Source: Epiperipatus broadwayi
Taxonomy: Eukaryota; Onychophora; Udeonychophora; Euonychophora; Peripatidae
Reading direction: 5' to 3'
DNA length: 64,000 nucleotides
NCBI GenBank assembly: GCA_028023455.1
Contig: JAQFVV010000500.1
Coordinates: 122,001 to 186,000, forward strand
Shown piece after piece: positions 13,797-24,570 of the stretch (position 1 is the first letter of the stretch; the number at the start of each line of letters is the position of its first letter). A program made the position numbers and the translations under genes. The notes under the pieces were generated by a model. The model made no database searches, was not told the origin of the DNA, and worked only from the letters and a program-made list of their open reading frames with translations.

Positions 13797-13822
13797 AATA
13801 CAATATGTAAATATTGTATTAG
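13797..13822. repeat. Short perfect hairpin
   Basis: TAATACAATAT, then GTAA, then ATATTGTATTA forms 11-bp arms around a 4-nt loop near the right end of the island. It could be a terminator-like or replication-arrest structure, but nothing else supports a role. Confidence 0.5.
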
Positions 13823-13857
13823 CCTGTAAGGCCGGCGGCATTTTTATGTGTTTGACC

Positions 13858-14984
13858 ATTCTTCATGAGTTCTATGTGAATCTTTTCATTTTCCAAATCA
13901 CAGGTTTATGAACAAAATTTTCTTTGCTAGGTTCTATAGTGATATATAATTCAATGTTTAGTGCTTCTGGTATGATTAAATATGTATTTTGAGTACACCG
14001 TTGTTTTTATTTTACCCTGAAGGAGTCTTAACACAAGAACATCTAACAATGTCAATTTTTGTTCTTGTCAATTCCATTGGGAATTTAATTGAAGGAGATA
14101 TGTTGTAGATAAGTATACAGAATGACTAATTGTGCCTCACCATGTGAAAATACCACAAATGTATCATCAACATAGTGAAGCCACATTTTGGCTGGACATG
14201 GAGTAGTATTTATGGCTGTGGCTTCAAATTCTTCCATGTAAATGTTGCTCAAGAATTTAAAATTATATTTAAACTTCATTGTTGTTATGCAGATCATTAA
14301 TAATTCCATTATGCTATCAATAAGTAGAGCTGTTCTAATTTGTAGACTATTATAACATATCTTTTTCCTTACAATGGACAATGCAATGGTACATTTTGTA
14401 AATAGACTTTCCACACCAAACTTACCAATCTGTCAGTTCTTTCCGACTAATTCTACAAAGTTCTTATAATCTCTGAAGGATTGTGTCCTGTACGCCAATG
14501 GACTATGATATTCGAGAAATCTCGACAAATTTTAATATGGTGGATTTCTGAAACTAACAGTAGGCGTTAATGGAACATTATCTTTATGGATTGTAGGTAG
14601 TTCATACAGATGAGGAATCTTGCTGAAATATGAAGTTAATTTTCTTTCTGAATCACTGAAATTCTTCTGAAGTAATGCTTGTAATTTTACCTCTGTATTT
14701 GGAATTGGATTTTTTGCTACACTTTTGTATTGGCCTGCTGTAAAAAAATCCTTGTATTTTATTATCATAGTCATTTTTATTCATTACAACTATAGTGTTA
14801 TCTTTGTCAGCAGGAAAATTGATCATACCTGTTTGAGAGATTTAATAGCCTTACTCTCATCATAAGAAATGTTTGATTTCTGCTTCTGCACTTGATGTCT
14901 CTTAAGTGTCCTTTTAATTCTCCAGCATAACTCTGCAGCTTCTACCAGAACCAATTTTTGGGAACTTCCTCAGTGGCTGCCATT
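13858..14984 (-). mobile_element. Penelope-like element B, truncated at both ends
   Basis: The minus strand carries LYELPTIHKDNVPLTPTVS (about 14532-14640), the PLE LPKIHK...LRPIVS region. It also carries NIYMEEFEATAINTTPCPAK followed by HYVDDTFVVF (14164-14175), with the catalytic YVDD intact. The segment overlaps the same region as copy A, so it is a separate insertion. It lacks GIY-YIG because homology ends at 13858, against the island. Its 5-prime part stops where the left terminal repeat of copy C begins. Confidence 0.85.
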
Positions 14985-15345
14985 ACATTGAAGGACTCGG
15001 GAGGATTTGAATCAATCCTCATATATAAATGTATGAAATTTCTACTATCTGTTGCCTTTGTTAAAATAGCTCAGATGGTTAGAGCACTTGTCTTAAATTT
15101 GATATCCAAGAATCTAAAAGTGCAAATTCGACTCTTATATGAAGACTGTCACTGATCAAGTCAGCAACATTAAAGAAGACTGGAGCGTAATACTACTCGA
15201 AACATTGTATAATTACTAACCTGTATTGTCTATTTGTGTGTTATTACTAACAAGTTGTTTGTATTTGAAAAGTTTTAAATTTTCTATATATTCAACATTT
15301 ACTGACTGATGCTAGAAATAGTTCCAACATATTATCATATCTAAT
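14985..15345 (+). repeat. Left pLTR of PLE C with tRNA-like block
   Basis: It starts ATTGAAGGACTCGGGAGGAT and ends near TTCAACATTTACTGACTGATG. A tRNA-like A-box region lies at 15065-15086 (ATAGCTCAGATGGTTAGAGC). The distal part holds GTAATACTACTCGAAAC, discussed among rejected ribozyme candidates. Confidence 0.75.
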
Positions 15346-15439
15346 ATACCATCATCACAAACCTTCAGGCAAATAATAAAATACTTGCTATAGCTCCAAC
15401 ACTATGTTGAAGTTTAGATGTGTTAAAGTAGAAAATCAT

Positions 15440-15704
15440 TTAACTTTCTTATAGTTTTAACAAGGCTGTAAACCTTAGCAATGAGCGTCTGAAAAAATCG
15501 TCACTAGGGACCTCTGTAGGTCTTTAAAACACATGCTTACGCTATGAAGAAAAGAGAGAATAGCGTAAGCATGTGTTTTAAAGACCTACAGAGGTCCCTA
15601 GTGACGATTTTTTCAGACGCTCATTGCTAAGGTTTACAGCCTTGTTAAAACTATTACTGAAATAATAGTGAGCGTTTAATAAAATTTATAATTAACTTTC
15701 TTAT
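15440..15704. mobile_element. Near-perfect hairpin element, copy 1
   Basis: Arms at 15453-15545 and 15560-15652 are perfectly complementary over 93 bp around a 14-nt loop. A 39-nt unpaired tail (15653-15691, ATTACTGAAATAATAGTGAG onward) follows only the right arm. TTAACTTTCTTAT is repeated exactly at 15440-15452 and 15692-15704 as a 13-bp target duplication. The asymmetric tail and long duplication differ from classical MITEs and resemble retroposed elements. It has no coding capacity. Confidence 0.85.
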
Positions 15705-17649
15705 GTAAATCCAACGGGATTATTTCTATGTGTTTGCATTTAAAACTTCCCATTTCCTCCAAGAGAGTTGAGAAAACTATTCAGAGAGCAAATGAGGCCT
15801 TATTGAGAGAAAGAATACATGTTAAACGATTTTCCTAGTATCAAACCTTGCATTCAATTAGAAATGTGGAATGTTTTCTTAAAAGTAGACTTGCAGATGA
15901 AGATTTCTTAAAAATTGATCGAGCAATGAAAAGATATTGTAAATAACATGGAAGAATAAAAAAATGTCAGAAAAAGAAGCTTGTAAATCTACATGGGAAA
16001 ATCATTAGTCACACTGCAACAGTCTATCAGCTTTGTCAGTGAACACCTTATGAATTCTGAATTGTCTGTTCTTGGAAAAGGTTTGAACATCGCCATTACA
16101 CAAACTGCAGTCCCATTATTAGATATAATGGCTGCCACTGATGAAGTTACTCAAAAATTGCCTCTGGAAAAAGAAACAGTTACATTGGAGACTTGACACT
16201 TGAGAGACATCAAGTGCAGAAGCAGAAATCAAACATTTCAAGTCATGAAAAAAAGATTATTAAATCTGTCAAAGAGGTATAATCATTCTTCATGTTGTAA
16301 TGGAAAAATCTGATTATGATAATAAAATATAAGGACTGCTTACAGCAAGCCAATACAAAAAAGTAGCAAAAAATCCCATTCCCAATACAGAGATAAAAAT
16401 ATAAGCATTATGCCGGAAGTATCATAGATATTTCAGTGATTCAGAAAAAAAGAAATTAACGTCATATTTCAGCAAGATTCCTCACCTGTATGGACTACCT
16501 AAAATCAATAAAGACAATGTTCCATTAATGCCTATTGTTACTTCATTCCCATGTAATAATTTGTCAAGATTTTTTTCTCGAAGTTCTTAGTTCATTGGCA
16601 TACAGGACACAATTCTTCGTCAGGGATGCTAAGACATGGAAAGCATTTACAAATGTGATAAGGCATTGTCTATTGTAAGGAAAATATTATATGATGATAA
16701 TAGGCTTTAAACTAAAACAACTCTACCTATTGATAGCATAATGGAATTATTAACGTTATGCATAACAATGTACTTTAATATAACTCAGAATTCTTCCAAC
16801 AAAATCAAGAGTTGGCCATCATCCATATTGAGCAACATTTACATGGAAGAATTTGAAATCACAGCTATAAATACTACTACACATCTGCCTAAACTATGAC
16901 TTCGCTATGTTGATGATTCAGTTATGGTATGGCCACATGGTGTGCAATTACAGTCATTCTGGACTCATATCAACAAGATATCTCCTTCAACCCACATACA
17001 GTAGCAAATACTGGCATATATATCCAAAAGCAATTATTCTATCATTATGGAATAAAGCAAAGGAAGTTTGTTCGGAAACCAGTGATGTGGAAAATGAAGA
17101 TTCATAGAACTAACTCATGAAGAATGATTATCCATCAGCAGCCATCAAAAAAACCTTTAATAGACGATAAAAAGAGGCACCAAAAAAAAACAACTATTGA
17201 TATTGTAGTGTATCCGTACATACCAGGAATGGCAGACAAATTAAAGAAAATCTGTAGTCAGTATAACATTAGAACAGCTTTCCAAATCCATACCACACTT
17301 TAAGAAATACTTCTACCAAACCTAAACTAGAAATGTTGAAGAACAAAAACTGCATCTATGAAATACCATGTCAATGTGGATGCATATATATATATATTGG
17401 TGAGACCTGTGGCCTGTTGAACAGCAATTGAAAGAATATAAACTAACAGTTAAAAGAGAAAAATTACAAAAATATTGAATACAGAGGAAAAGATGCAAAG
17501 AAGAAAATTCAAGGAAGCTGATCATATGACAAATAGCAAATAATCTTATAAAGTCAACCCAATGTGGGAATGCACAATGTATGTAAGCCTCTAATTAACC
17601 TTGCCTTTAGAAAAAAAAAATTTTTAAAAGTAATTATAAAAAAAAAAAA

Positions 17650-18010
17650 ATTGAAGGGTTCAGGAGGATTTGAATCAACCCTCATATAAATATATGAAAT
17701 GTCTATTATCTGTTGTATTTGATAGAATAGCTCAGTTGGTTAGAGGATTTGCCTTAAATTTGATATTCGAGAATCTAAAGGTGAAAGTTTGACTCCTATG
17801 TGAATAATCATTGGCCAGGCCAGCAAGACCTGAAGAAGAGGGAAGAATACTACTACCCAAAACGTCTAATTACTAACCTGTATTGCCTATTTGTGTGTTA
17901 TTGAGTAACAAGTTATTTGTATTTGAAAAATTTAAATCAAGTTTAAAATTTTCTATACATTCAACATTTACTGATAAATGATGGAAATAGTCCAACATCA
18001 CTTATAAATG
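17650..18010 (+). repeat. Right pLTR of PLE C with tRNA-like block
   Basis: Direct repeat of 14985-15345, starting ATTGAAGGGTTCAGGAGGAT. The tRNA-like block is at 17724-17800 (ATAGCTCAGTTGGTTAGAGG and a B-box-like AGTTTGACTCC). It ends with ATTCAACATTTACTGATAAA and TGATGGAAATAGTCCAACAT, a tail also found in other elements here. Confidence 0.75.
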
Positions 18011-18533
18011 CAGATGTGTATTGTGGATTTATACTTCTGCAATCATTTTGTTTATCATTGTCATATTTCTTTTTTGTTGAATAATTGATATTGTTTTGGT
18101 TAATAAATTATTTTTAACTAAATATATTATTTTCTTGATATTACTTATATTTCTCTTACACTTATGAATTTAAGAATAAATGCATATATTTTTATTTTTT
18201 ATTGATTACTTTTTCTTTTTGACTGCCAAGTACTATATACATCAGTAAAGCTAAGTGAACATATATTATATTGGCACCAAAAAATAATATTTAGCGGCAA
18301 TAGTAAATTGTTTAATTATCAATCAAATTAATTCTATAAAATTATTAATATCAATAACTTTGATAATAGACAATTATTATAGTCAACCAAAAGGTAACTG
18401 ACAATAAAAACAAAAAAAGGATAAATTAAACATTAAATGAAACATACTGAACAGCTATAATTAGAAGAATATTTTCAATAATAATAATAGTAATTATCCT
18501 TATGACAATGACAATAAAAAAAACAATTATTAC
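18011..18533. other. MMS22L intron, no feature seen
   Basis: AT-rich sequence between the PLE right terminal repeat and exon 9. No repeat family or open frame of note. Confidence 0.5.
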
Positions 18534-18679
18534 TTTAATAAATTCCTCATCCTTTTTAAAATTTCCCAAAGAGTCACAGTAAGCAAGTGGTATTAAATGA
18601 ATCATCATCCACCAAAAAAATCCTATCTTGTTAAAGTCTTTAGGGAGTGGAACAGAAGGAAATATCCACTGATTGCAAT
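18534..18679 (-). CDS. MMS22L: MMS22L exon (ninth in window)
   Basis: This 146-nt exon has a long polypyrimidine acceptor ending TTTACAG and donor AAA|GTAATAATT. It encodes 48 codons after the split Asp. IGFFWWMMIHLIPLAYCD parallels human LGFSWWIITHVASFYKFD with the double Trp retained, and the peptide ends KKDEEFIK in phase 0. The next intron, 11.4 kb, contains the PLE cluster. Confidence 0.94.
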
Positions 18680-19557
18680 CTGTAAAAAAAAAAATATTAA
18701 TATTTTAATATAGCAAAAACAAATTGATAATGAAGTTTCAATTAATATTTATCTTACAACATTTGCTTTATAGAGAATAAATAATAAGACAAGACTAAAA
18801 TAAGACTGTCCTTTATAACATTATTTATATGACAAGAGCAATTTCCTTGAGTAGTCAATGATTACCAGATGCACTTAAATAGGCATTTATGATTAATAAA
18901 AAACTGAGGCTATTAAAAAAATATAATTACTATAACTGTATTTGGATCTATATAATTATTCAAGCAGATTGACGGGTTTAAAACCTTAAGCTGATTTGAC
19001 AGGTGAAAATGGAGTTGGTTGATGAATCTAGCTCTTTCAGCACTAAATTCTAAATCTCACTGATAAAAGCAAAGACCAGAAATCAATCTGAAAATGGGAT
19101 TTAAATGCATCTAGTATTCATTAATTACTAGAGCTCATGTACATGGCGTTAGAGTGAATAAATTTTCTTGTATGAGTAAGGAATTAAGTGATTTGTTATT
19201 ATCAATAATATTTTTAAAAAAAGGAAAATAAATAATTGAAATACAGAATAACTCGCCATGAATATGGGACTGTAGACTGTCCCGAAAGCGCTTGGCAGTA
19301 AAAATTTTGACAATTTATTAATAGCTTCATTACCTGTGTGCAGAGCACATATATATATTAAAATAGAATATGGTAGGTCGATATCATATTTTAGTGACTT
19401 ATATGATTCCTTTTATGGAAAAAAAAAACGAAAAAATAAATCTAATAATGGAAATAGATGCAGAAAGATGGAAAAAATGGATATTAAATTCATTAACAAA
19501 AAATCAAAGATAATGATGTGAATACATTAATCAATGAGGAGAAAAAATGACAAATAG

Positions 19558-20195
19558 GCTAATAAACATCACATGATCACCTCCTCTTACGCTTGTGTAT
19601 AACTGTTGTTAAAACAGGCATAACTCACTATATATATTGCCACACACAGCAAGCTAGAGTAATCAATGGATGCCAGAAGGCTTGTGCATAAAATCCCCAT
19701 CTAGTGCCTACTCATACAATATCCCCAGACTAGTTTCTGGCTTATGGCCTTCGTCAGTGAGGAGTTTTGAATCTGAGAGCACTGCATCTAGATCTTAGGA
19801 TCTAATGCAACCCTCCAGCAACCACCTTTTATCTCCATTTAACTACAAAACTATGAGTCTTAAATTGAAACACCTTAATGTTTTTAATCCAAGTCCATCA
19901 GCTTATATAGTCATATGGGTCTGAACCCAGTTCAGTACCCATACATTTTGGTGTCTTTGTTTCTTTAATAATCATAGCCACCACTATACTATTAGGCAGG
20001 ATTGGTTTTAAGCCAATAAACATCACATGACCTCCTCCTCTTATGCTTGTGTATAACTGTTGTTAAAACAGGCAAAACTCACTATATAAATTGCCACACA
20101 CAGCAAGCTAGAGTAATCAATGGATGGGGATATTGGATGAGTAGGCACTAGATGGGGATTTTATGCACAAGCCTTCTGGCATCCATTGAGGCATT
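19558..20195 (-). mobile_element. Hammerhead-bearing tandem repeat (retrozyme-like), 1.4 units
   Basis: A block starting AATAAACATCACATGA and running through TGTTGTTAAAACAGGC to AGAGTAATCAATGGATG occurs at 19562 and again at 20016, a monomer of about 454 bp. The first unit contains a hammerhead motif on the minus strand (19722-19763). The second unit switches after CAATGGA into an inverted copy of its own segment (20125-20190). Further copies are at 25132-25356 and 45225-45330. Tandem monomers of a few hundred bp with a type I hammerhead describe metazoan retrozymes. Confidence 0.7.
19722..19763 (-). ncRNA. Type I hammerhead ribozyme motif, sense to MMS22L
   Basis: On the minus strand, in order: stem I 5-prime strand TCCTCA; conserved box CTGACGA (consensus CUGANGA); stem II region AGGCCATAAGCCA with a 3-bp GGC/GCC core; conserved GAAA; minimal stem III AC-UA-GU; cleavage nucleotide C; then TGGGGA, which pairs with TCCTCA over 6 bp including one G-U. 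All catalytic core nucleotides are present. The closing pair of stem II is an A-A mismatch, so activity may be reduced. Confidence 0.75.
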
Positions 20196-20640
20196 TTTTC
20201 ATTAAAAAGAATAAATATAAATCACATGGTTAGAGATCGAGCAAACATGACAGATAAGCTGGACCATGCTGAATTTAATTAAAAATTGTTTCACACTCAA
20301 GACTTTGTGTGCAGAGGTATTGTTGTAGTGAAGTTTGTACTCCTCACTTGCCACAAAACGGAGAATTTATATTTTACCGCATCATGCAAATGTTTCAGAA
20401 CTTGTAGATAAAACCCCCAACTGTTACAAACTAATTCTGAGAGAAATGTGGCATTTGCACAAAAAAAAAACAGCATTGTCTTAACATTGGACTTCATTTG
20501 CCATGCTTTTTTAGGACATGGTGAATTTGACACTTTCATTAAACCATTCATAAACTTGTGTTTTCTCCAGAACAACATTCTTGTAATCTGTTTCAAATAT
20601 TATACCTATTTTCCCTGCCATTTTTCCTAAAACAAAAAAC
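20190..20640 (-). mobile_element. Mariner-like transposase relic
   Basis: Minus-strand fragments match mariner transposase in order. They are SNSPCPKKAWQMKSNVKTML (family NSPRPKKARQVRSNVKTML), GFYLQVLKHLHDAV (family YYLQVLKRLRNAV), a frame-shifted HHDNAPAH region, and PCDLYLFFLMKKCLNG (family PCDFFLFPRMKKCLKG). Its C-terminal end is cut by the retrozyme-like repeat. Stops and shifts make it inactive. Confidence 0.75.
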
Positions 20641-22985
20641 AACAGAATTTCACATTATTCCAACTTTTCAGCCAGTACAAAAATTGATAAACACACAAAA
20701 TGCATTTTACAAAAAAATGTATTATATGGTTCTATGATTTCATATGGTGATGTCATTTGACAGATTAATGCAGAAGTGTCACAAGAGATAAGTAGCAGCA
20801 GAAGTATGTATAACAAGCACACTTATCAGAAAACGATTACAGTTATTTTGGGGTTCCCACACAAATATAAATATATTTATAAACTATAAATATGAGGACA
20901 AACCATTCTTTTTCCATTAAAAAAAACAGAAAAAAAAAAAGAAATACAATTGTTTGTTTTTATGTTTATAGTTTTTAATATTTGTAAATGTAAAAACATA
21001 ATACATTTTCTAATGGTGATTTTGCAAATTATATATATATGTTAAAGTAAAGATTTTTTACAGATAAAAGATATTATAAATATTAAAATATAAATGTACT
21101 GACATTTTGAGAAAATAACATTTGATATCAACAGGATAAAGGTATTTTGTAATCATTGTAAAATTATAAAAAAAGTTATTGTAAAACATTATTTAAATTA
21201 TCTTTTACAACTTTTTTACAGCTTCACAATGACTACATATCTTTACACACTTGATAGCAAATATCATCTTGCTGAAACATCAGTATCCTTATATCTTATA
21301 CTCCTGAAGTCTTCCTATTACTACTACTAATAATAATAATAGTAATAATAATAATATATATAATAAATTCATACATAAAAGCTAGGAAAATAAATGTTTA
21401 CAAAATCCTTATGTAGGAAATAGAGTGGAAACAAATTAATATATTAAATCTAAATAAGTTATAAAACAAATGCTAGAGAAATAAAAATAAACTACTTCAA
21501 TCCAAATTTTATTTCCCAGGACAAGTAAATCTAGATTTTGTTTTAAGTAAAAAAAAATTACTAACTCAATATATATAAATGATTTGTCTGCATATATGGA
21601 ATAGTTAAAAAAAAAAAAAATGAACCTTGCAATTTACTATTATTGTGTAACAATTATTAGTTATTGTATATATCATTAGATTGTGCCCAAAATTTTGTCT
21701 GTAGTGAACCCATTTATTATGCTAAGGTGATTTTATTTTTATTTATTGGGTTTACTATAAATCCAAATATATAATTTTGATATAAAATTAGTTTGTACTG
21801 CCAGTTTTAGTGTGTAAAATTCATTGTTGATTCAATTGCCCACATCACTTATTTGGGAAATATCTTAAGTAATTAAAAGTATACATTTTATTAAACATTT
21901 AAGTGTTTTAGTAATTTGTATTTATCAAAAATGAACTTGCAGAAAATTAATCAACCAATATTTTTGAAAATCTAATGTTCGTAATCATTAGATGTTACAA
22001 AGCAAAAAAAAAAAATGAGATAAAAAAAATGTTAATAAAAACATAGAAATTTGAAGTTTAATTTTTTTAAAAAAGTATGAATGGAAACTCCAAAATTTGA
22101 GAATCTGGTGTGTGTTTGAACCATTTTATCAGATGACAAAAATAAATATGGATTAATAATTTAGTTTTACAGATAAATAATTACTTTTTTAATGCTTTCG
22201 GGTTTTTTTAATATTAAAGATTTTAAAGAGTTTGAAGTGCATTAATCTCCTTTGAACAAATAGCACTGAATGCTAATAAATTTGGGGAAAATTCTTGATA
22301 AAATGTTTGAAACTATACAATCTAGAGCAGCCTTGAATAAATTATTGTTTTCCATAAAACACTTCTTTATTTCAGCAAAATTTATTTAGTGATAGTTTTT
22401 CTTTTTTTTTTTTTTGTATATATAAGCAAAATTAATTACTTTTTGAAAATATAAAATAATTCACCTATGATCTATCCCCAAATGAACACTATTGACAATC
22501 CTGGTAGCTATATTGAACTCGTTTAAAAAAAATTAATGCAAGTTGCCCATATCTACTAATAATTTTTTTATGTTTAAATTGTTCTGAAAGTCAGGCTGTT
22601 CATTTGAGTTTTGCTTAATGAAATTAATGACTTTCAACAAAAATTCATTAAAATATATTGACTGGAAGCTCATTTTTTATTGATCACATTAATTATTAAA
22701 ATTAAGCATTCATGAATATATAATTTATTAAATATCTATAAATATGTAATATATACATACACTATTCAGGTGAAAAATGTGAGGCATATGAAATGAAACA
22801 GATGTTTAACAATTGTGTGTACTTGCTTTAACATTGCTTTCAATTTTTATGAAAATAGTCTTTGGAATTTTTTATAGGCCGATAAAGATTTGATGATGGA
22901 ATTTTTAATTTAAATTGATTAAAAGCAAAAACAATAACTTCATCTCTTGGATTCTGGATTTACAGTATGACAATTATGCTATTTT
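20641..22985. other. AT-rich intron, simple repeats
   Basis: Contains an (AAT)n-like tract near 21325-21350 and homopolymers. I see no gene or recognisable transposon protein. Confidence 0.45.
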
Positions 22986-22989
22986 TGCC

Positions 22990-23640
22990 AGTTTCTAATG
23001 TTTAAAAAACCCAGCTTCTTTATCAGACAGTGATAGAAGAAAAATCCTCAGCAACTTTTCACAAAGATGATTATCAACTGGAGAATGTAAACCAATTGAA
23101 ATATCTTTGTAGTTTTATAAATAAAAAGATGGACTTAGATGTTGAAGCACAAACAGACCACAATGTGCTGTTATTGCTTTGAACAAGTTAAAACATAGAT
23201 GTTTTATCACAGAGGAATAATTACTGCAATTAAAACCAATACAGCTGTTCTTTTGCCTAATTTAGTGTATGAAAGTTAGACTAGGACACCCTATTGATGT
23301 AATGTAAAGACATCAGAAAAGCTTCATTTAAAGATGTTCTGCAAAATTTTAAAAATACAACAAAATCATAAAACCAAATCAATATGTTCTTTAAATTTGC
23401 TATATGTGATATATAGAGTTCATTATTGTAAAATCACATCTACAGGGATCGGACATGTAAAATAAATGGACAATGCAAGACTTCCTAAAAGTGTTTTATG
23501 GTGAACTTGAGCATGGTTTTCATGGGAGAAGTAGACCTTGTTTACATTATAAGGATTACTTCAAAGACATTCTAAAAAAATGAAATCTTCCCATTGGAAA
23601 GATATATCAGATAATAGAATACATTGAAGAATTATAATTA
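22990..23640 (+). mobile_element. RTE-like LINE 3-prime end relic
   Basis: Frame-broken translation follows the C-terminal portion of an RTE-like LINE ORF. YQLENVNQLKYLCSFINKK (about 23068-23125) corresponds to the family VxxFKYLGSxI segment. VFYGELEHGFHGRSRPCLHY with KDYFKDILKK (about 23490-23580) corresponds to family LFYGELxxGKRxxGRPxLRYKD. It is antisense to MMS22L. Confidence 0.7.
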
Positions 23641-23819
23641 GACAGTGTTGAGCATCATAAAATATTAAACAGAAAAATTGACAAGCATGTTCTATATGTG
23701 AATGTATTTCAGAGATTGCTTTGTATACTCATTACAAAACTCATTTCTAAAGTAGTTTTTTTAAAAAAAAATATTTTTCTTTTTCTCAGAGTTGGAACCA
23801 CACCCATTTAAAAGAGACT

Positions 23820-23858
23820 GCTATATATATGTGTATATATATATATATATATACACTG
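23820..23858. repeat. AT/GT microsatellite
   Basis: Alternating TA with TGTG interruptions, about 70 bp downstream of the exon 8 splice donor in genomic order. Confidence 0.7.
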
Positions 23859-23929
23859 CATATATTTGTATGTGTAATTTATTCATAAAAATAATATATA
23901 TAAACAAAATATTTGATAAATAAACTTAC

Positions 23930-24017
23930 CTATTTCTAAATTACTTAAATTTTCATCTTTTTCATTGGAAGAATTTTGAAAAATCTCCATCATTTTATGA
24001 AAAGATGTCCAAAATGA
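23930..24017 (-). CDS. MMS22L: MMS22L exon (eighth in window)
   Basis: This 88-nt exon has acceptor ATTTTAAAAG and a consensus donor (ATAG|GTAAGTTTA). It encodes SFWTSFHKMMEIF and then a charged linker, parallel to human SFWNWLNKLLKTL. It starts in phase 0 and ends with G, completed by AT of the next exon to give Asp. Confidence 0.93.
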
Positions 24018-24186
24018 CTTTTAAAATAAATGCATTTATTACAATAAATAGTATAACAAAATTAAGTTAGTATATACAAGTGAAATTAAAGCAATATATA
24101 TAATATCTGAAAAAGAGGTAAACAATAATAATAAAAAAATACAATAAAACAGCATAAGTAAATGTGTAGAAGACGACATTCTCTCC

Positions 24187-24570
24187 AATCATCATAAAAT
24201 AATATTAAAAATCTTGCAGAAACTTATATGTCTAACTGTTAATCAAACACAATGAGTTTCATTTTGGTTTGAAGTCACTAAGAACTCACATGAGAAACAA
24301 GTTTAACTATGAGAATAAATTTTTACTCAATGTAGATATAAATAAAGTATTATTGCAATCATACTCTCAAGACAGAATCACTATGTATCATTGTAATAAC
24401 CTCGTGAATGCTCAAATTCTCAGAAATTTGTAATAGAAATATACGGCATAAAGTATGATGTTTAAGATGAACTGCCCATCAAATAACATTAAAATTTTAA
24501 CATAAACTTTTATATCTACCAATCAAACAAAATAAGTCTCACTGTTATCTGAAATTGCCAAGAACTGTTG
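24187..24570. repeat. Two diverged copies of a ~95-bp block
   Basis: CCAATCATCATAAAATAATA at 24187 and GCCCATCAAATAACATTAAA at 24475 begin similar stretches containing ACTTATATGTCTAAC and ACTTTTATATCTACC, then AATCAAACA. Spacing is about 288 bp. Confidence 0.45.

Larger units (their letters stand above)
12180..13855. other. Anomalous island with G/C-rich patches and T tracts
   Basis: Base use changes abruptly at both ends. CG dinucleotides are frequent (CCCGCCGCCG near 12523, TAGCGCGTGAGC near 13517) among long T runs, unlike the flanking PLE sequence. It holds two diverged tandem units (12540-12905 and 12917-13250), a block with an inverted CCAAT (13482) and two overlapping opposite-strand ORFs (13393-13593 and 13421-13630) with no recognised motif. 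An 11-bp-arm hairpin lies at 13797-13822. It could be an unrecognised transposon or LTR; no terminal inverted repeats were found. Confidence 0.45.
14985..18010 (+). mobile_element. Penelope-like element C with both terminal repeats
   Basis: Direct repeats of about 350 bp at 14985-15345 and 17650-18010 flank the PLE body (15700-17640). The body shows the RT N-terminal region (15870-16190), a YGLPKINKDNVPLMPIV-like segment (about 16488-16530), LRYVDDSVMVWPH with the catalytic core at 16903-16917, and a GIY-YIG start IYEIPCQCG...YIGET at 17358-17405. Many stops and frameshifts make it inactive. Terminal direct repeats (pLTRs) are characteristic of Penelope-like retroelements. A hairpin element has inserted between the left repeat and the body. 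It is antisense to MMS22L. Confidence 0.85.

Noticed and set aside
15165-15225. Hammerhead-like core (CTGAAGA ... GAAAC) in the PLE pLTRs
   Set aside because: PLE pLTRs are known to carry hammerheads, and GAAAC lies 3-prime of a CTGAAGA-like box in the copies at 15.17 and 17.8 kb. No copy has both boxes intact, stem II is not adjacent to the box, and no stem I pairing is possible.
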